Assembly: GCA_023398815.1 (NCBI GenBank)
Contig: JAEWRW010000064.1
Location: 8,269-72,268 of the forward strand
DNA: 64,000 bases
Reading direction: 5' to 3'
Origin: Bacillota bacterium
Lineage (GTDB): Bacteria > Bacillota > Clostridia > Christensenellales > UMGS416
The notes under the pieces were generated by a model. It was not told the origin of the DNA. It saw nothing but the letters and a program-made list of their open reading frames with translations, and did no database searches. The translations under genes were made by a program, and so were the position numbers. Positions 1-8,019 of the stretch are shown here, piece by piece; position 1 is the first letter of the stretch, and each line of letters starts with the position of its first letter.

Positions 1-15
1 GAAGCCGACATAGGA

Positions 16-516
16 GTGACGAAACGCCTCTCAGACTTTATACTCAAACATGCAGACAAAGACAGCGATATCTACCAAAAAGCGGCGGCTCTGAAAGCCA
101 AATATAAGCTGTGCGCACAAACCCTCCTGAATGGGTTCCCCGATTATGACCCGACATCATTTGCCCCGGAATCATTTGACGCCACAACATGGGCTTTGTG
201 GCAGCCGTTGCCGGTACACTTTGTCGGCTCGCCGGAAAGCGAGCAGTATCTGCCACTGAAAAACGTCGTGGACATGAATCTGGATACGATTGTTGACACA
301 CTATGCAATACGAATGGATTTCACATAATGTCTGTGGAGGAATGCAACGAATTTGAAAAGAATATTCCACATCCAGATGGCAAACGGTGGTGTAGTGGTG
401 AACAAACAATCGGGAATGCTTATTGGGGTCCGCACGGCATCACATCCAATATGGATATCCTGAGAAAGTTTGACAGGTTGGATTTCCCATTGCCTGTTCA
501 CAGCTACGAAGCATAA
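16..516 (+). CDS. Hypothetical protein, possibly 5'-truncated
   Basis: This is an unrecognised protein of about 166 residues. A GTG at 16 can start it, but the AGGAG before it overlaps the start instead of being spaced from it. The frame also stays open to the left edge of the window, so the true start may lie outside. I see no signal peptide, membrane segment or known motif. The C-terminal third has a Trp/Gly/His-rich stretch (WCSGEQ, NAYWGPHG). Base composition is visibly AT-richer than the core genes here, as in the acetyltransferase 58 bp downstream, which suggests an accessory segment. No function is proposed. Confidence 0.5.
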   Translation: MTKRLSDFILKHADKDSDIYQKAAALKAKYKLCAQTLLNGFPDYDPTSFAPESFDATTWALWQPLPVHFVGSPESEQYLPLKNVVDMNLDTIVDTLCNTNGFHIMSVEECNEFEKNIPHPDGKRWCSGEQTIGNAYWGPHGITSNMDILRKFDRLDFPLPVHSYEA

Positions 517-574
517 CGCAACCTATTTGGAGCAGAAACCAGCTGCACGCAATTTATAGTAGCGGAGGTCGTGT

Positions 575-1165
575 GTGAATATTACAATCAAACCCCTCAC
601 GCCGGAGCTTGCCGAGGACTATTTCGATTTCTTTGAAACCCGCGCGTTTACAGACAATTCCCCATATCGGTGTTATTGCCAGATGTATCAAATGTCTAAG
701 GAGCAGGCGAAAGCAGCGTGCGAAAATGCAGACGGGCTTGATGGCGGTCAGCTATCTCGAAGGGCGGCCGAGCAGCAGATTGAAACGGGCGTCCTGCGCG
801 GATATTTGGCGTTCGTCGACGGCTCGGCTATCGGTTGGTGCAATGCAAACGACAGGGCGAACTATCCCATCGACCCGTGTACCGATACGCATTTCTACGC
901 GCCTGCCGAAAAGCGCGAAAAGGCTGTGGTGTGCTTTGAAATTGCACCGGAATATCGCGGGAAGGGCGTCGCCACCGCTCTGCTACAACAAGCCATCGCC
1001 GACGCAAAAGACGAAGGACATCTTGCCGTCGTGAGTTTCCCAGTCATGCGCGACGAACGATACGAATGGGATTGCACCGGGCCTGTTCGGTTATATGAAA
1101 AAGCCGGGTTTGTCAAAGTGGAGGAACGGGAGAAGATTGCGATTATGAGGAAAGATTTAGAATAG
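575..1165 (+). CDS. GNAT family N-acetyltransferase
   Basis: This 196-residue protein probably transfers an acetyl group from acetyl-CoA to an amine, substrate unknown. The acetyl-CoA-binding motif A is clear near residues 127-147 (EYRGKGVATALLQQAI). A late LYEKAGF motif, typical of the GNAT C-terminal strand-helix, follows near residue 172. The GTG start at 575 is chosen because GCGGAGG lies six bases upstream. The N-terminal FFETRAF...YCQMYQM resembles GNATs that begin with a Cys-containing helix. The gene is moderately AT-rich, like the preceding one, and stands alone before a convergent lipoprotein gene. Confidence 0.85.
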   Translation: MNITIKPLTPELAEDYFDFFETRAFTDNSPYRCYCQMYQMSKEQAKAACENADGLDGGQLSRRAAEQQIETGVLRGYLAFVDGSAIGWCNANDRANYPIDPCTDTHFYAPAEKREKAVVCFEIAPEYRGKGVATALLQQAIADAKDEGHLAVVSFPVMRDERYEWDCTGPVRLYEKAGFVKVEEREKIAIMRKDLE

Positions 1166-1335
1166 ATACTTAAAGTATATGCATACCCCCAGGCTGACAG
1201 ACTCCACGAAGGGGCAGCTTTCTCGCCTATAAGTACTGCCCGCGGCAGGCGCGCTCCCCCATAAACTTGAAGCCAGGAGAAAACTCCTCTTGGGCAATTC
1301 CCTCCTTAGTGCCGTGCCACGGGCCCGACCAACGT

Positions 1336-2279
1336 CTAGTCGCCCCACTCCCCCTGCGGCGGCAAATCCAGCTCATTGATTTTATAGTTCGTGGTGCGCC
1401 CGGTCTTGCCCACCACCACATAATCCTCGTAATACTCCATGCGGTCAATGACAAACTCCTTGTCGTCCACCATATCGTAGTCGATCTTGAGCAAGCCGTC
1501 CTTCAGGTAGTGGAGCGTGGCGATGGGGTAGCCGTCCTTCGCATAGCTGCGGGTGGCCACAGTGTTGACGCCCCAAATTTCGCGGTACTGCCGTTCATAG
1601 AGTGCGGTCACGGGGTCGATGGCCGTCACCGCGTCCATGGACTCGCCAACCTTCAGGCCCTGGAACGCCTGATAGGGCAGCAGCTCCCGCACCAGGATGG
1701 GGAACCCGTCGGGCGTGGTTTTCCAGTTGTAGTCATCGAAGAACAGGTACAGCCGGTAGCCCGTATCGGTGCCGTAGCAGCAGTAGGTGTTGCCGTCCGG
1801 GGTTGCCCGCAGCGCCGTTGTGGGGTACACCCGCAAGAGAATGCCGGTGTAATTGCACCGATAGTTCGCCCCTGCGGCATAACACGAGTCCCTGCCCAGA
1901 AAAAACATTCCATTGTTATCAAGGAGCAGTTCTTCCTCCCGAAACACAGGGATGGTAAGGGTAGTCTTGTCCTCCGCCGCCACCGTCAGGGAGTCCATCT
2001 GCTCATACAGCCGTCGGAGACGTCCGAACTCCCCTCGTAGTAGTACTCCTGCCGCTCCTGTATTTCCACGGTAGGTGCGGGGGTGGTCGGCACCGACATT
2101 GCCGTTGGTGTGGGGCTGGGTACCGGTGTTGAGGTTGTCGTTGGGGCGGGCATCGCGACGGCGCTGGCGGTGCTCGCCGTGGTGGGCTGCCCGCCCCCCT
2201 GCCACACGGCGGTGCAACCGGTGCCGCCCACCACCAAAAGAACCGCCACACACAACAGGCCAATCGCCTTGTTACCCAT
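1336..2279 (-). pseudogene. Lipoprotein gene with a frameshift
   Basis: The N-terminus, starting at the ATG at 2279, is a classical lipoprotein signal (LLVVGGTGC lipobox) followed by a Thr/Pro/Ser-rich linker. That frame closes near 1986. The rest of the protein (GRLRRLYEQMDSLTV to the TAG at 1336) continues in a neighbouring frame, and the two frames meet at the CCCC run at 2031-2034. One base gained or lost in that homopolymer would explain it. It is either a real inactivating or phase-variable frameshift or a sequencing error. The C-terminal part (about 230 residues, with YRLYLFFDDYNW and a Tyr-rich end) matches no family I know. A -10 box (TATAAT, minus strand 2346-2341) with TTGCGG 18 bp upstream fits as its promoter. 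Confidence 0.6.
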
Positions 2280-2443
2280 GGAGTTCCCTCCGTTCCAGTG
2301 TCGTCGCGCGCGCTCCCTATTGCAAATGCGTAATACCTCTATTATACATATGGGTCGCCAATTGCCGCAACACCGGGATGCAAGGTGGCCAACGTTTTCT
2401 CAACACCGCAGGATTGCGCATGGTGCCTGCGGCAGGGGGCTCG

Positions 2444-2449
2444 TATAAT
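2444..2449 (+). promoter_or_regulatory. -10 box for the glycoside hydrolase gene
   Basis: A perfect TATAAT lies 31 bases before the ATG at 2480. The best -35 at 17 bp spacing (TGGTGC, 2421-2426) is poor, so the promoter may need an activator. Confidence 0.45.
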
Positions 2450-2479
2450 AAAGCGCAGAACAATTGGCAGGAGGTTCCC

Positions 2480-4150
2480 ATGGAAAAGGATCGGATTCCC
2501 TTCAGTGTCTGTGGTTCCTACTTCGTGGTCTCCCTGGTAGGGGGCGGGTTGGCCATCCGCAACATCAGCGGTGACGCGCCGACCAAAGAGGTTCTGCTGG
2601 TGGAGCTGCTGCGCGCGGGGGCAGCGCTGCCCTTCGTGCCCGAGCATGGCGATGGCCTGCTGCGCCTTGTGGCTGACGGCGCGGTGGTGGAGCTGTGCTT
2701 TGAGGACTTGGACAGCCTGCGCCTGCGCGGGGAGGGCTGCCAACTGCGGCTGCGCACCGCCGAGGGGGTCGTGTATGGCTGCGGCGGGCACATCACGCCC
2801 CAGCGCTGGCTCTTTGCCAATTATGGCTGCCGGGTCAACGTGGTTCTGGAGGCGCTGCGGGGCACCATGGAGGTGGCCGACACCTGGGATGGTGCCAACA
2901 GCACCGGCTTTGCCGCCGTGTTTGGCGCGGCAGAGGGGCCTTTTGAGGCGGCGATGGAGCTTTACCGCGGGCCCAGCCGTGCCCAGCGGGAGCATGGCAT
3001 GCCCTTTGAGGATTGTGCGGCCCGCTGGCAGCGCAGCTTTGCGGAGTACCTTGCTAAGACGGTGGCGGTGCCCGCACCCTATGAGGAAGCGCGGCGCTGG
3101 GCGGCCTATCTGAATTGGTCAAGCATCGTGGCGCCCGAAGGCCTGATGGGCCGCCGGGGCATGTACATGAGCAAGAACTGGATGACGAACATCTGGAGCT
3201 GGGATCACTGCTTCAACGCCATGGCGCTGGCCTATGCCAACCCCGAGCTGGCCTGGGAGCAGATCATGGTCATGTTTGACCGGCAGGACCCCTCCGGCGC
3301 GCTGCCCGACAGCTTCAATAACAGCGCCGAAGTCTGGATGTTCTGCAAGCCACCCATCCATGGTTGGGCCATCCGCTGGATGTTCGCCCACAACCCCGCA
3401 TTCGGCATCGAGCACATCCGGCAGATCTACCAGCCGCTCTGCCGCTGGACGGATTGGTGGTTCCGCGAGCGGGACTTTGACCGCGACGGCATGCCCCAAT
3501 ACCACCACGGCAACGACAGCGGGTGGGACAACAGCACCGTCTTCGCCCAAGGCGTGCCGGTGGAAAGCCCCGATCTTGGCGCGTTCCTCATCCTCCAGAT
3601 GGACGTGCTGGCAGATTTTGCCGGGCAGCTGGGCTTGGTGGAGGAAGCCGCCCAGTGGCAGGCGCGCAGCGACCGGCTGCTGGGGCTCTTTGCGGAGCAT
3701 TTCGTGCTGCCCGATGGCAGGCTGACGGCCCGGCTCTCCGGCTCCCACAGGACGGTGGAAAACCAGAGCCTGCTACCCTACCTGGCGCTGGTGCTGGGGC
3801 CACGCCTGCCCGATGCCGTGCGGCGGCAAGCGGTGGAGCACCTCCGCCAGAGCGGCCTCATTACGCCCTACGGGTTGGCGACCGAAGCGCCTCAGAGCCC
3901 GTGCTACCAGCCGGATGGCTATTGGCGGGGCCCCATCTGGGCGCCTTCCTCTATGCTGATGATTGACGGCCTGGCAGCCTGCGGCGAAACGGAGCTGGCC
4001 CGGACGCTGGCGCGCGCCTTTGCCGACTTGTGTGCCAGCCAGGGCTTTGCCGAGAACTTTGACGCGCTGACCGGCCACTGGCTGCGCGACCCGGCCTACA
4101 CCTGGACCTCCAGCGTGTTCCTGATGCTGGCGCACGAATACCTGGGCTAA
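2480..4150 (+). CDS. MGH1-like (alpha/alpha)6-barrel glycoside hydrolase
   Basis: This 556-residue cytoplasmic enzyme, with no signal peptide, probably hydrolyses alpha-glycosidic bonds of an oligosaccharide. Residues 1-150 form a beta-rich N-terminal region. From about 190 on it shows the aromatic-rich helical barrel of the GH63/GH37/amylo-glucosidase superfamily: NIWSWDHCF, DPSGALPDSF, HHGNDSGWDNS, the VENQSLLPYL helix, GYWRGPIWAPSSM and GFAENFD near the C-terminus. The Asp of WSWDH and the Glu of FAENF are the likely catalytic acids by family analogy. The ATG at 2480 is chosen for the GGAGG eight bases upstream; the open frame extends further 5' but crosses the promoter. It stands alone, so the exact substrate (trehalose, kojibiose, mannosylglycerate and others are possible) cannot be told. 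Confidence 0.8.
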   Translation: MEKDRIPFSVCGSYFVVSLVGGGLAIRNISGDAPTKEVLLVELLRAGAALPFVPEHGDGLLRLVADGAVVELCFEDLDSLRLRGEGCQLRLRTAEGVVYGCGGHITPQRWLFANYGCRVNVVLEALRGTMEVADTWDGANSTGFAAVFGAAEGPFEAAMELYRGPSRAQREHGMPFEDCAARWQRSFAEYLAKTVAVPAPYEEARRWAAYLNWSSIVAPEGLMGRRGMYMSKNWMTNIWSWDHCFNAMALAYANPELAWEQIMVMFDRQDPSGALPDSFNNSAEVWMFCKPPIHGWAIRWMFAHNPAFGIEHIRQIYQPLCRWTDWWFRERDFDRDGMPQYHHGNDSGWDNSTVFAQGVPVESPDLGAFLILQMDVLADFAGQLGLVEEAAQWQARSDRLLGLFAEHFVLPDGRLTARLSGSHRTVENQSLLPYLALVLGPRLPDAVRRQAVEHLRQSGLITPYGLATEAPQSPCYQPDGYWRGPIWAPSSMLMIDGLAACGETELARTLARAFADLCASQGFAENFDALTGHWLRDPAYTWTSSVFLMLAHEYLG

Positions 4151-4233
4151 CGTTTGGGGTGGCAGACGGTAGGACATGGCATAGGGCCTGAATGGCCTTT
4201 TAGGTGGACGATTAAGAACGCGCTGCGCTGGGC

Positions 4234-4320
4234 CCAAGCGCCCGGATGGCGCAAGGCCGAGGGCCGTGAGTGCGACGCTGTGCGTCACACTAGCCGCAGG
4301 ACGCGGCGCAAGGCCCGTAG
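4234..4320 (+). repeat. Three-way-junction element A, nested in C
   Basis: The leader hairpin GCGCC/GGCGC has a CGGAT loop. Hairpin b pairs GTGAGTGCGACGC with GCGTCACAC, and hairpin c is GCCGC/GCGGC with loop AGGAC. The outer stem GGGCC/GGCCC closes the junction. It occupies the same position inside C as the copy at 26303-26389. Confidence 0.65.
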
Positions 4321-4356
4321 GCGGTCCTTTTGAAGCGCAAAAGGACCCAAAACGCA

Positions 4357-4455
4357 ACCCCCATTCGGGCCTTACGCGCCATCCAGGCGCTAGGGCGACA
4401 ACAAGTGTCGCCCTCACGGCCCGAAATGGATGAGCACGCATCCGGCGTGCTCGAG
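4357..4455 (-). repeat. Element A, inverted, nested in C
   Basis: Read on the minus strand it has leader hairpin GAGCACGCC/GGATGCG, outer stem GGGCC-type arms, hairpin b TGAGGGCGACA/TGTCGCCCTA and hairpin c GCGCC/GGCGC with loop TGGAT. It sits directly after CAAAACGC, the same C-internal site used by the copy at 59341. Confidence 0.6.
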
Positions 4456-4560
4456 CGGACGAGTTTCCTAGACCGGACGGCTGGCACAAAGGTAAGTGCC
4501 AGAGGGAGGTAACTCGCCTTTCCTTTTGCTCCGCAACGGAAAGGCTCAAACATCCCGCCC

Positions 4561-4651
4561 CCAGACGCCGTGGATGGCGTCAAGCCAAGCGCCGTGATGG
4601 CGTTGTGAACAACGCCATAGCCGCCCGATGCGGCGTAAGGCGCGCGGGCCG
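4561..4651 (+). repeat. Element A, third copy nested in C
   Basis: The leader hairpin is GACGCC/GGCGTC with GGAT in the loop. Hairpin b is ATGGCGTTG/CAACGCCAT and hairpin c GCCGC/GCGGC with loop CCGAT. The outer stem (GCGCC/GGCGC) is intact. Confidence 0.65.
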
Positions 4652-4747
4652 TCGCCAGCCAAGTGCCGCCAGTCGCCCGGGGGAAACTCGAACGCGCCCG
4701 ATGGGACGGTACGTCCAGCTTGCCGTTTCGTACGTCCATTTCCTGTT

Positions 4748-5023
4748 ACCCCTCCCCCAGTTCGGGGGAGGGGTTGGGGAGAGGGTACTGCGTGGTGCTC
4801 CATCCAGCTGCCGCGTCGCGGGTTTATCCCGCAGCGGCAAAGCTGCAGCCTGCCCGTGGCACTCAGCCCTCCCGCCACGGCGCGTCCCCTCGTCAAAACC
4901 CCGCACGGCCCGCATAAACGAAAGCCGCCCGGCGACATGTGCGCCGGGCGGCAACTGTTCCCTTATGTCGAGTACTCCTGCCTCGCGGCGGTCGCCAAAG
5001 GCGGCCGCCGCGAAAGCGAAGCG
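4748..5023 (-). repeat. E hairpin and terminator element D after korB
   Basis: At 4749-4773 a C-rich arm (CCCCTCCCCC) faces its G-rich complement (GGGGGAGGGG), the E hairpin seen beside several C elements. From about 4796 to the korB stop runs element D in the direction of korB transcription: a hairpin close to the stop (GGCGGCCGCC-type arms, 4990-5015), the conserved GGAGTACTCGACA, then the terminator at 4924-4952, then the GCGGGATAAACCCGCGACGCGG hairpin region. I see no gene. Confidence 0.6.
4924..4952 (-). terminator. Terminator of korAB, within element D
   Basis: The strong stem GCCGCCCGGCG pairs with CGCCGGGCGGC around ACATGTG, followed on the minus strand by TTTCGTTT. It lies about 70 bases past the korB stop. 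Confidence 0.75.
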
Positions 5024-5869
5024 TCACACAAACGCGTCAATCAGCTCCCTCAGCACCGCCGGGTCGTTCCCCTGCCCGGCCAAGCTGGTGCCGTCGCGCA
5101 GCACGGGGTGGCGGCTGTGGAAGTCGGCACGGTCGGCGCGGTAGAGCACGCCCAGCGGGATTTTGTCCTCGTCCTGGGCGGCCAGCATGAGCGCCGCGCC
5201 CTTGTTGGTTGGGTCGTGGCCCTCGGGGGTGTAGGTGCGCTCCTTGTAGTCCACAAAGGTGTTCACCTTGTTGAAGCTGACGCAGGGCTGCAGGATGTCC
5301 ACCAGCGCGTAGCCGGGGTAAGTGATGGCCTGCTTCATGAGGTCGACAAGCTGCTCCCGGTTGCCGGTGAAGGCACGGGCCACGAAGCCCGCCCCGGCGG
5401 CGATGGCCACCAGCACGGGGTTGATCGGGTCATTCATGCTGCCGTCGGGCTGGGTGTCGGTGACGTGCCCGCGGCTGGTCGTGGGCGAGGCCTGGCCCTT
5501 GGTGAGGCCGTAAATCTGGTTGTCGTGCACGAAGTGGGCGATGTTCACGTTCCGGCGGATGTTGTGCAGGAAGTGGTTGCCACCCTCGCCGTAGGAGTCG
5601 CCGTCGCCGCTGTCCACGACCACGGTGAGGCCGGGGTTGACGATCTTGGCGGCGATGGCCGCGGGCAGCGCCCGGCCATGGAGACCGCAGAAGCGGTTGG
5701 CGCTGATGTACTGGGGCGTCTTGGCGGCCTGGCCAATGCCCGCCGCCGACAGCACTTGGTGGGGCTGCAGACCCAGTTCCTCCAGCGCGGTTTTTAAGCT
5801 ATCGAGAATGGCGAAGTTGCCACAGCCGGGGCACCACGCGGTGTCAAAGGTGCAGAAATGCTCGCTCAT
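5024..5869 (-). CDS. korB: 2-oxoacid:ferredoxin oxidoreductase, beta subunit
   Basis: This 281-residue thiamine-diphosphate subunit works with the KorA subunit in reversible oxidative decarboxylation of a 2-oxoacid (probably 2-oxoglutarate or a related acid) to its acyl-CoA, passing electrons to ferredoxin. The N-terminal WCPGCGNF is the family hallmark. The TPP/Mg motif is GDGDSYGEGGNHF, and YGLTKGQASPTT is the usual active-site loop. Length is normal for the two-subunit type. Its ATG overlaps the korA stop by four bases (ATGA), so the pair is translationally coupled. No separate delta ferredoxin subunit is adjacent. Substrate specificity cannot be fixed from sequence alone. Confidence 0.92.
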   Translation of the reverse strand: MSEHFCTFDTAWCPGCGNFAILDSLKTALEELGLQPHQVLSAAGIGQAAKTPQYISANRFCGLHGRALPAAIAAKIVNPGLTVVVDSGDGDSYGEGGNHFLHNIRRNVNIAHFVHDNQIYGLTKGQASPTTSRGHVTDTQPDGSMNDPINPVLVAIAAGAGFVARAFTGNREQLVDLMKQAITYPGYALVDILQPCVSFNKVNTFVDYKERTYTPEGHDPTNKGAALMLAAQDEDKIPLGVLYRADRADFHSRHPVLRDGTSLAGQGNDPAVLRELIDAFV

Positions 5870-7533
5870 TTGCTCTCCTCCTTCCCAAGGAACGTCAAGA
5901 TGTCGCCGGCTGAAAGCTGCCGGCCGTCGTATTTCAAGAAACTGTCGTGGCAGGCAATGCCCGTCTCCTGCCGGATGAGTTCACCGAGCTGCCCGGTGGC
6001 GTTCTGCTCCACGTTGACGACGCGCTTGGCGCGGGCGGCGCGGGCGGTGAACTCCCGCGTGGGCAGGGGCCACACATCGCCAAAGACCAGCGCGCCCACC
6101 TTTTGCCCGGCGGCGTTGGCGGCGGCCACGGCCTCCCGCAGGGGGCCCCAGGTGCTGCCCCAGCCGACGAGCAGCGTCTCCGCGTCCTCGTCGCCGAAGA
6201 ACTCCGGCTCCAGGAGCTCGGCCTTCAGGCCCTCCAGCTTGCGCAGGCGCTTGTCCATCTGGGCGACGCGCACCTCGGCGGACTCGGTGATAAGCCCCCA
6301 CTCGTCGTGCTCGTCGCTGTCGGCGGAGACGAGGTGGCGGGTCATGCCCGGGATGAGCCGGGGCGACACGCCGCTGTCGGTCACGGCATACCGGCGGTAC
6401 TCGCCATCCGGGGCGGCGTCGGCCACGGGCAGGTATTGGGCGACCTCAGCCGGGTCAAAGGCCGGCACGGTGGCCGTGGCGTCGCCCAGATACTGGTCGC
6501 TGAGAATGATGACGGGGATCTGGTACTTGTCCGCCAGGTGGAAGGCCCGCGCCGTCTGCTGGAAGGCATCGGCGTGGTGCCGCAGGGCAAGCACCATGCG
6601 CGGGAACTCGCCCTGGGAGGCCGAGATGACGAACTTCAGGTCGCTCTGCTCGGTGCGGGTCGGCAGGCCGGTCACCGGCCCGGGCCGCTGCACATCCACG
6701 ATGACGGCGGGGATCTCCGCCATGCCGGAGAGGCCCAGCGTCTCCACCATCAGGGCGAAGCCACCGCCGGAGGTGCCAGTCATGGCCCGCGCCCCGGCGT
6801 AGGACGCGCCGACCGCCATGTTGACGGCGGCAATCTCATCCTCGGCCTGCTCCACCACGATGCCGGCCTTATCGGCCACGCCGGCCAGGTACTCCAGGAT
6901 CGTGGTGGAGGGCGACATGGGGTAGGCGGCGTAGAACTTGAGCCCCGCCGCCAGCGCGCCCAGCGCCAGCGCCCGGTTGCCGGAGACGAGCATCTGCCCC
7001 GCTGCGTTGCCCGGGGCCACAGTGAGGCGCGGCTCCACGGCGTTGTGCCCGGCCAGCAGGGCGTTGCGGTTGACCTCCAGATAGGCGGGCTTGACAAAAC
7101 GGCCCAGCACGCCATCCACATCCGCCGGGGCCACGCCAAAGAGCTTGAGGGCCGCGCCCACGGCCACCACCCCGGCGGCACGGGCGTTGCCCAGGTCCTT
7201 GGCCATCTGCTCCATGGGCAGGGCCAGCACGCCGTCGCCCTCGGGGGCAAACTTGCTGTCACACAGGGCGAAGCCGCCGGGTGTGAGTTCGTCCCGGTGC
7301 AGGTCATAGCTCTCGCGGTTGAAGGCCAGCAGAGCGTCCACCCGGTCGGTGTGGCCGGTGACGGGTTCGGAGCCGAAGCGCACCAGCGTAAAGTTGTGGC
7401 CGCCGCGCACCCGGCTCATAAAGTCGCGCACGGTGAACACGTGGTAGCCCGCCTGTTTCAGGAATGTCTCCAGGATGGCGGCGGTGGTCTCAATGCCTTG
7501 GCCAGCCGCGCCGCCCAGCAACAGATTGTACAT
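5866..7533 (-). CDS. korA: 2-oxoacid:ferredoxin oxidoreductase, gamma-alpha fusion
   Basis: This 555-residue subunit has an N-terminal gamma domain (residues 1 to about 190, GGAAGQGIETTA, SRVRGGHNF) fused to the alpha pyrimidine-binding domain (about 195-555, AAYPMSPSTTILEY, TGTSGGGFALM, RPGPVTGLPTRTEQSDL). The ATG at 7533 is chosen because AGGAGG lies eight bases upstream and the protein then begins at the usual MYNLLLGG. The frame is, however, continuous with the cysteine-rich gene upstream (7534-7920) with no stop between them, so a 684-residue fusion could also be made. The gene ends with a four-base overlap into korB. Confidence 0.92.
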   Translation of the reverse strand: MYNLLLGGAAGQGIETTAAILETFLKQAGYHVFTVRDFMSRVRGGHNFTLVRFGSEPVTGHTDRVDALLAFNRESYDLHRDELTPGGFALCDSKFAPEGDGVLALPMEQMAKDLGNARAAGVVAVGAALKLFGVAPADVDGVLGRFVKPAYLEVNRNALLAGHNAVEPRLTVAPGNAAGQMLVSGNRALALGALAAGLKFYAAYPMSPSTTILEYLAGVADKAGIVVEQAEDEIAAVNMAVGASYAGARAMTGTSGGGFALMVETLGLSGMAEIPAVIVDVQRPGPVTGLPTRTEQSDLKFVISASQGEFPRMVLALRHHADAFQQTARAFHLADKYQIPVIILSDQYLGDATATVPAFDPAEVAQYLPVADAAPDGEYRRYAVTDSGVSPRLIPGMTRHLVSADSDEHDEWGLITESAEVRVAQMDKRLRKLEGLKAELLEPEFFGDEDAETLLVGWGSTWGPLREAVAAANAAGQKVGALVFGDVWPLPTREFTARAARAKRVVNVEQNATGQLGELIRQETGIACHDSFLKYDGRQLSAGDILTFLGKEESK

Positions 7534-7920
7534 AGGGGAACCTCCTCTCATGGGTTCGGGCGGAAGGGATGAGGGCTTGTCGGCCCGTCCCTCCCGTGAT
7601 AACCGTTTGATGACGGCGTCGTAGCCCCCGGGGCCATGGGGCAGGGTGCAGTCGCTGCAGTCTTTTAGCCCCTCGGGCGCACCGGATGTGCGCCCAACCG
7701 TTCCGTGCCGTGTGGACATTGCTTGGGCAATGTCCAAGCGCCCGGATGGCGCGTAAGGCGCGGACGGCTTGGTGCGGGTGTAGTGCCCGCCGCAATCCGC
7801 ATAGGGATAGAGTGGGCAGAAGCAGAACAGGCAGTTGATGCGCTCCAGCCGGTGGCAGGGGTAATATTCACACGCCTTGTGCTCAAAGAAACGGTAGTTC
7901 TTGTGTTTGTTCACTTCCAT
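7534..7920 (-). CDS. Cysteine-rich small-domain protein, interrupted in frame by element A and open into korA
   Basis: Residues 1-50 (NYRFFEHKACEYYPCH, NCLFCFCPLY, CGGHYT) and about 82-105 (GLKDCSDCTLPHGPGGYD) are the two halves of the cysteine-rich small domain (PF04071), a putative metal-binding domain of about 85 residues. Between them lie about 31 extra residues encoded exactly by a family A repeat (7675-7767). Because 93 bp is a multiple of three, the frame survives. The reading frame has no stop before the korA start. Start is the ATG at 7920; TATAAT sits only about seven bases before it, so a leaderless transcript is possible. In the family the gene is normally separate, and whether this version is functional is doubtful. 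Confidence 0.7.
7675..7767 (+). repeat. Element A inserted in frame within a coding region
   Basis: The copy is complete: leader hairpin GGGCGCA/TGTGCGCCC with CCGGAT apex (7675-7695), outer arm CCGTTCCGTGCC (7698-7709), hairpin b TGGACATTGC/GCAATGTCCA (7713-7736), hairpin c GCGCC/GGCGC with loop CGGAT (7738-7752) and outer arm GGCGCGGACGG (7757-7767). Confidence 0.8.
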
Positions 7921-8019
7921 GGCTCCATTATAACAAAGAACCGCCAGAAATCTATACGTTCAATTAAATTTTATCAAATTGTTTAGACAAGAAAACGGCT
8001 GGTATCGGTCGGGCCTGGG

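Larger units (their letters stand above)
4213..4705 (+). repeat. Foldback element C with three nested A elements
   Basis: The ends of a family C element are recognisable: GCGCTGCGCTGGGC at left, the GGTCCTTTT/AAAAGGACC hairpin at 4323-4348, the arm GACGAGTTTCC at 4459-4469, the inner hairpin CTTTCC/GGAAAG near 4518-4542 and the closing arm GGAAACTCG at 4682-4690. Three family A elements interrupt it, after GGGC (4234-4320), after CAAAACGC (4357-4455) and in the loop side (4561-4651). Removing them restores the layout of the uninterrupted copies at 23270 and 44330. No coding potential is credible here. Confidence 0.75.

Noticed and set aside
1267..2040. Plus-strand open frames opposite the lipoprotein gene and similar long antisense frames across the GC-rich genes
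   Set aside because: These are shadows of high third-position GC. The opposite strand carries recognisable protein families or signal sequences in each case.
4238..4320. A elements as tRNA or tRNA-like genes
   Set aside because: The three-way junction lacks an anticodon arm, the T-loop TTCGA and a CCA end. I found no tRNA or rRNA gene anywhere in the window.
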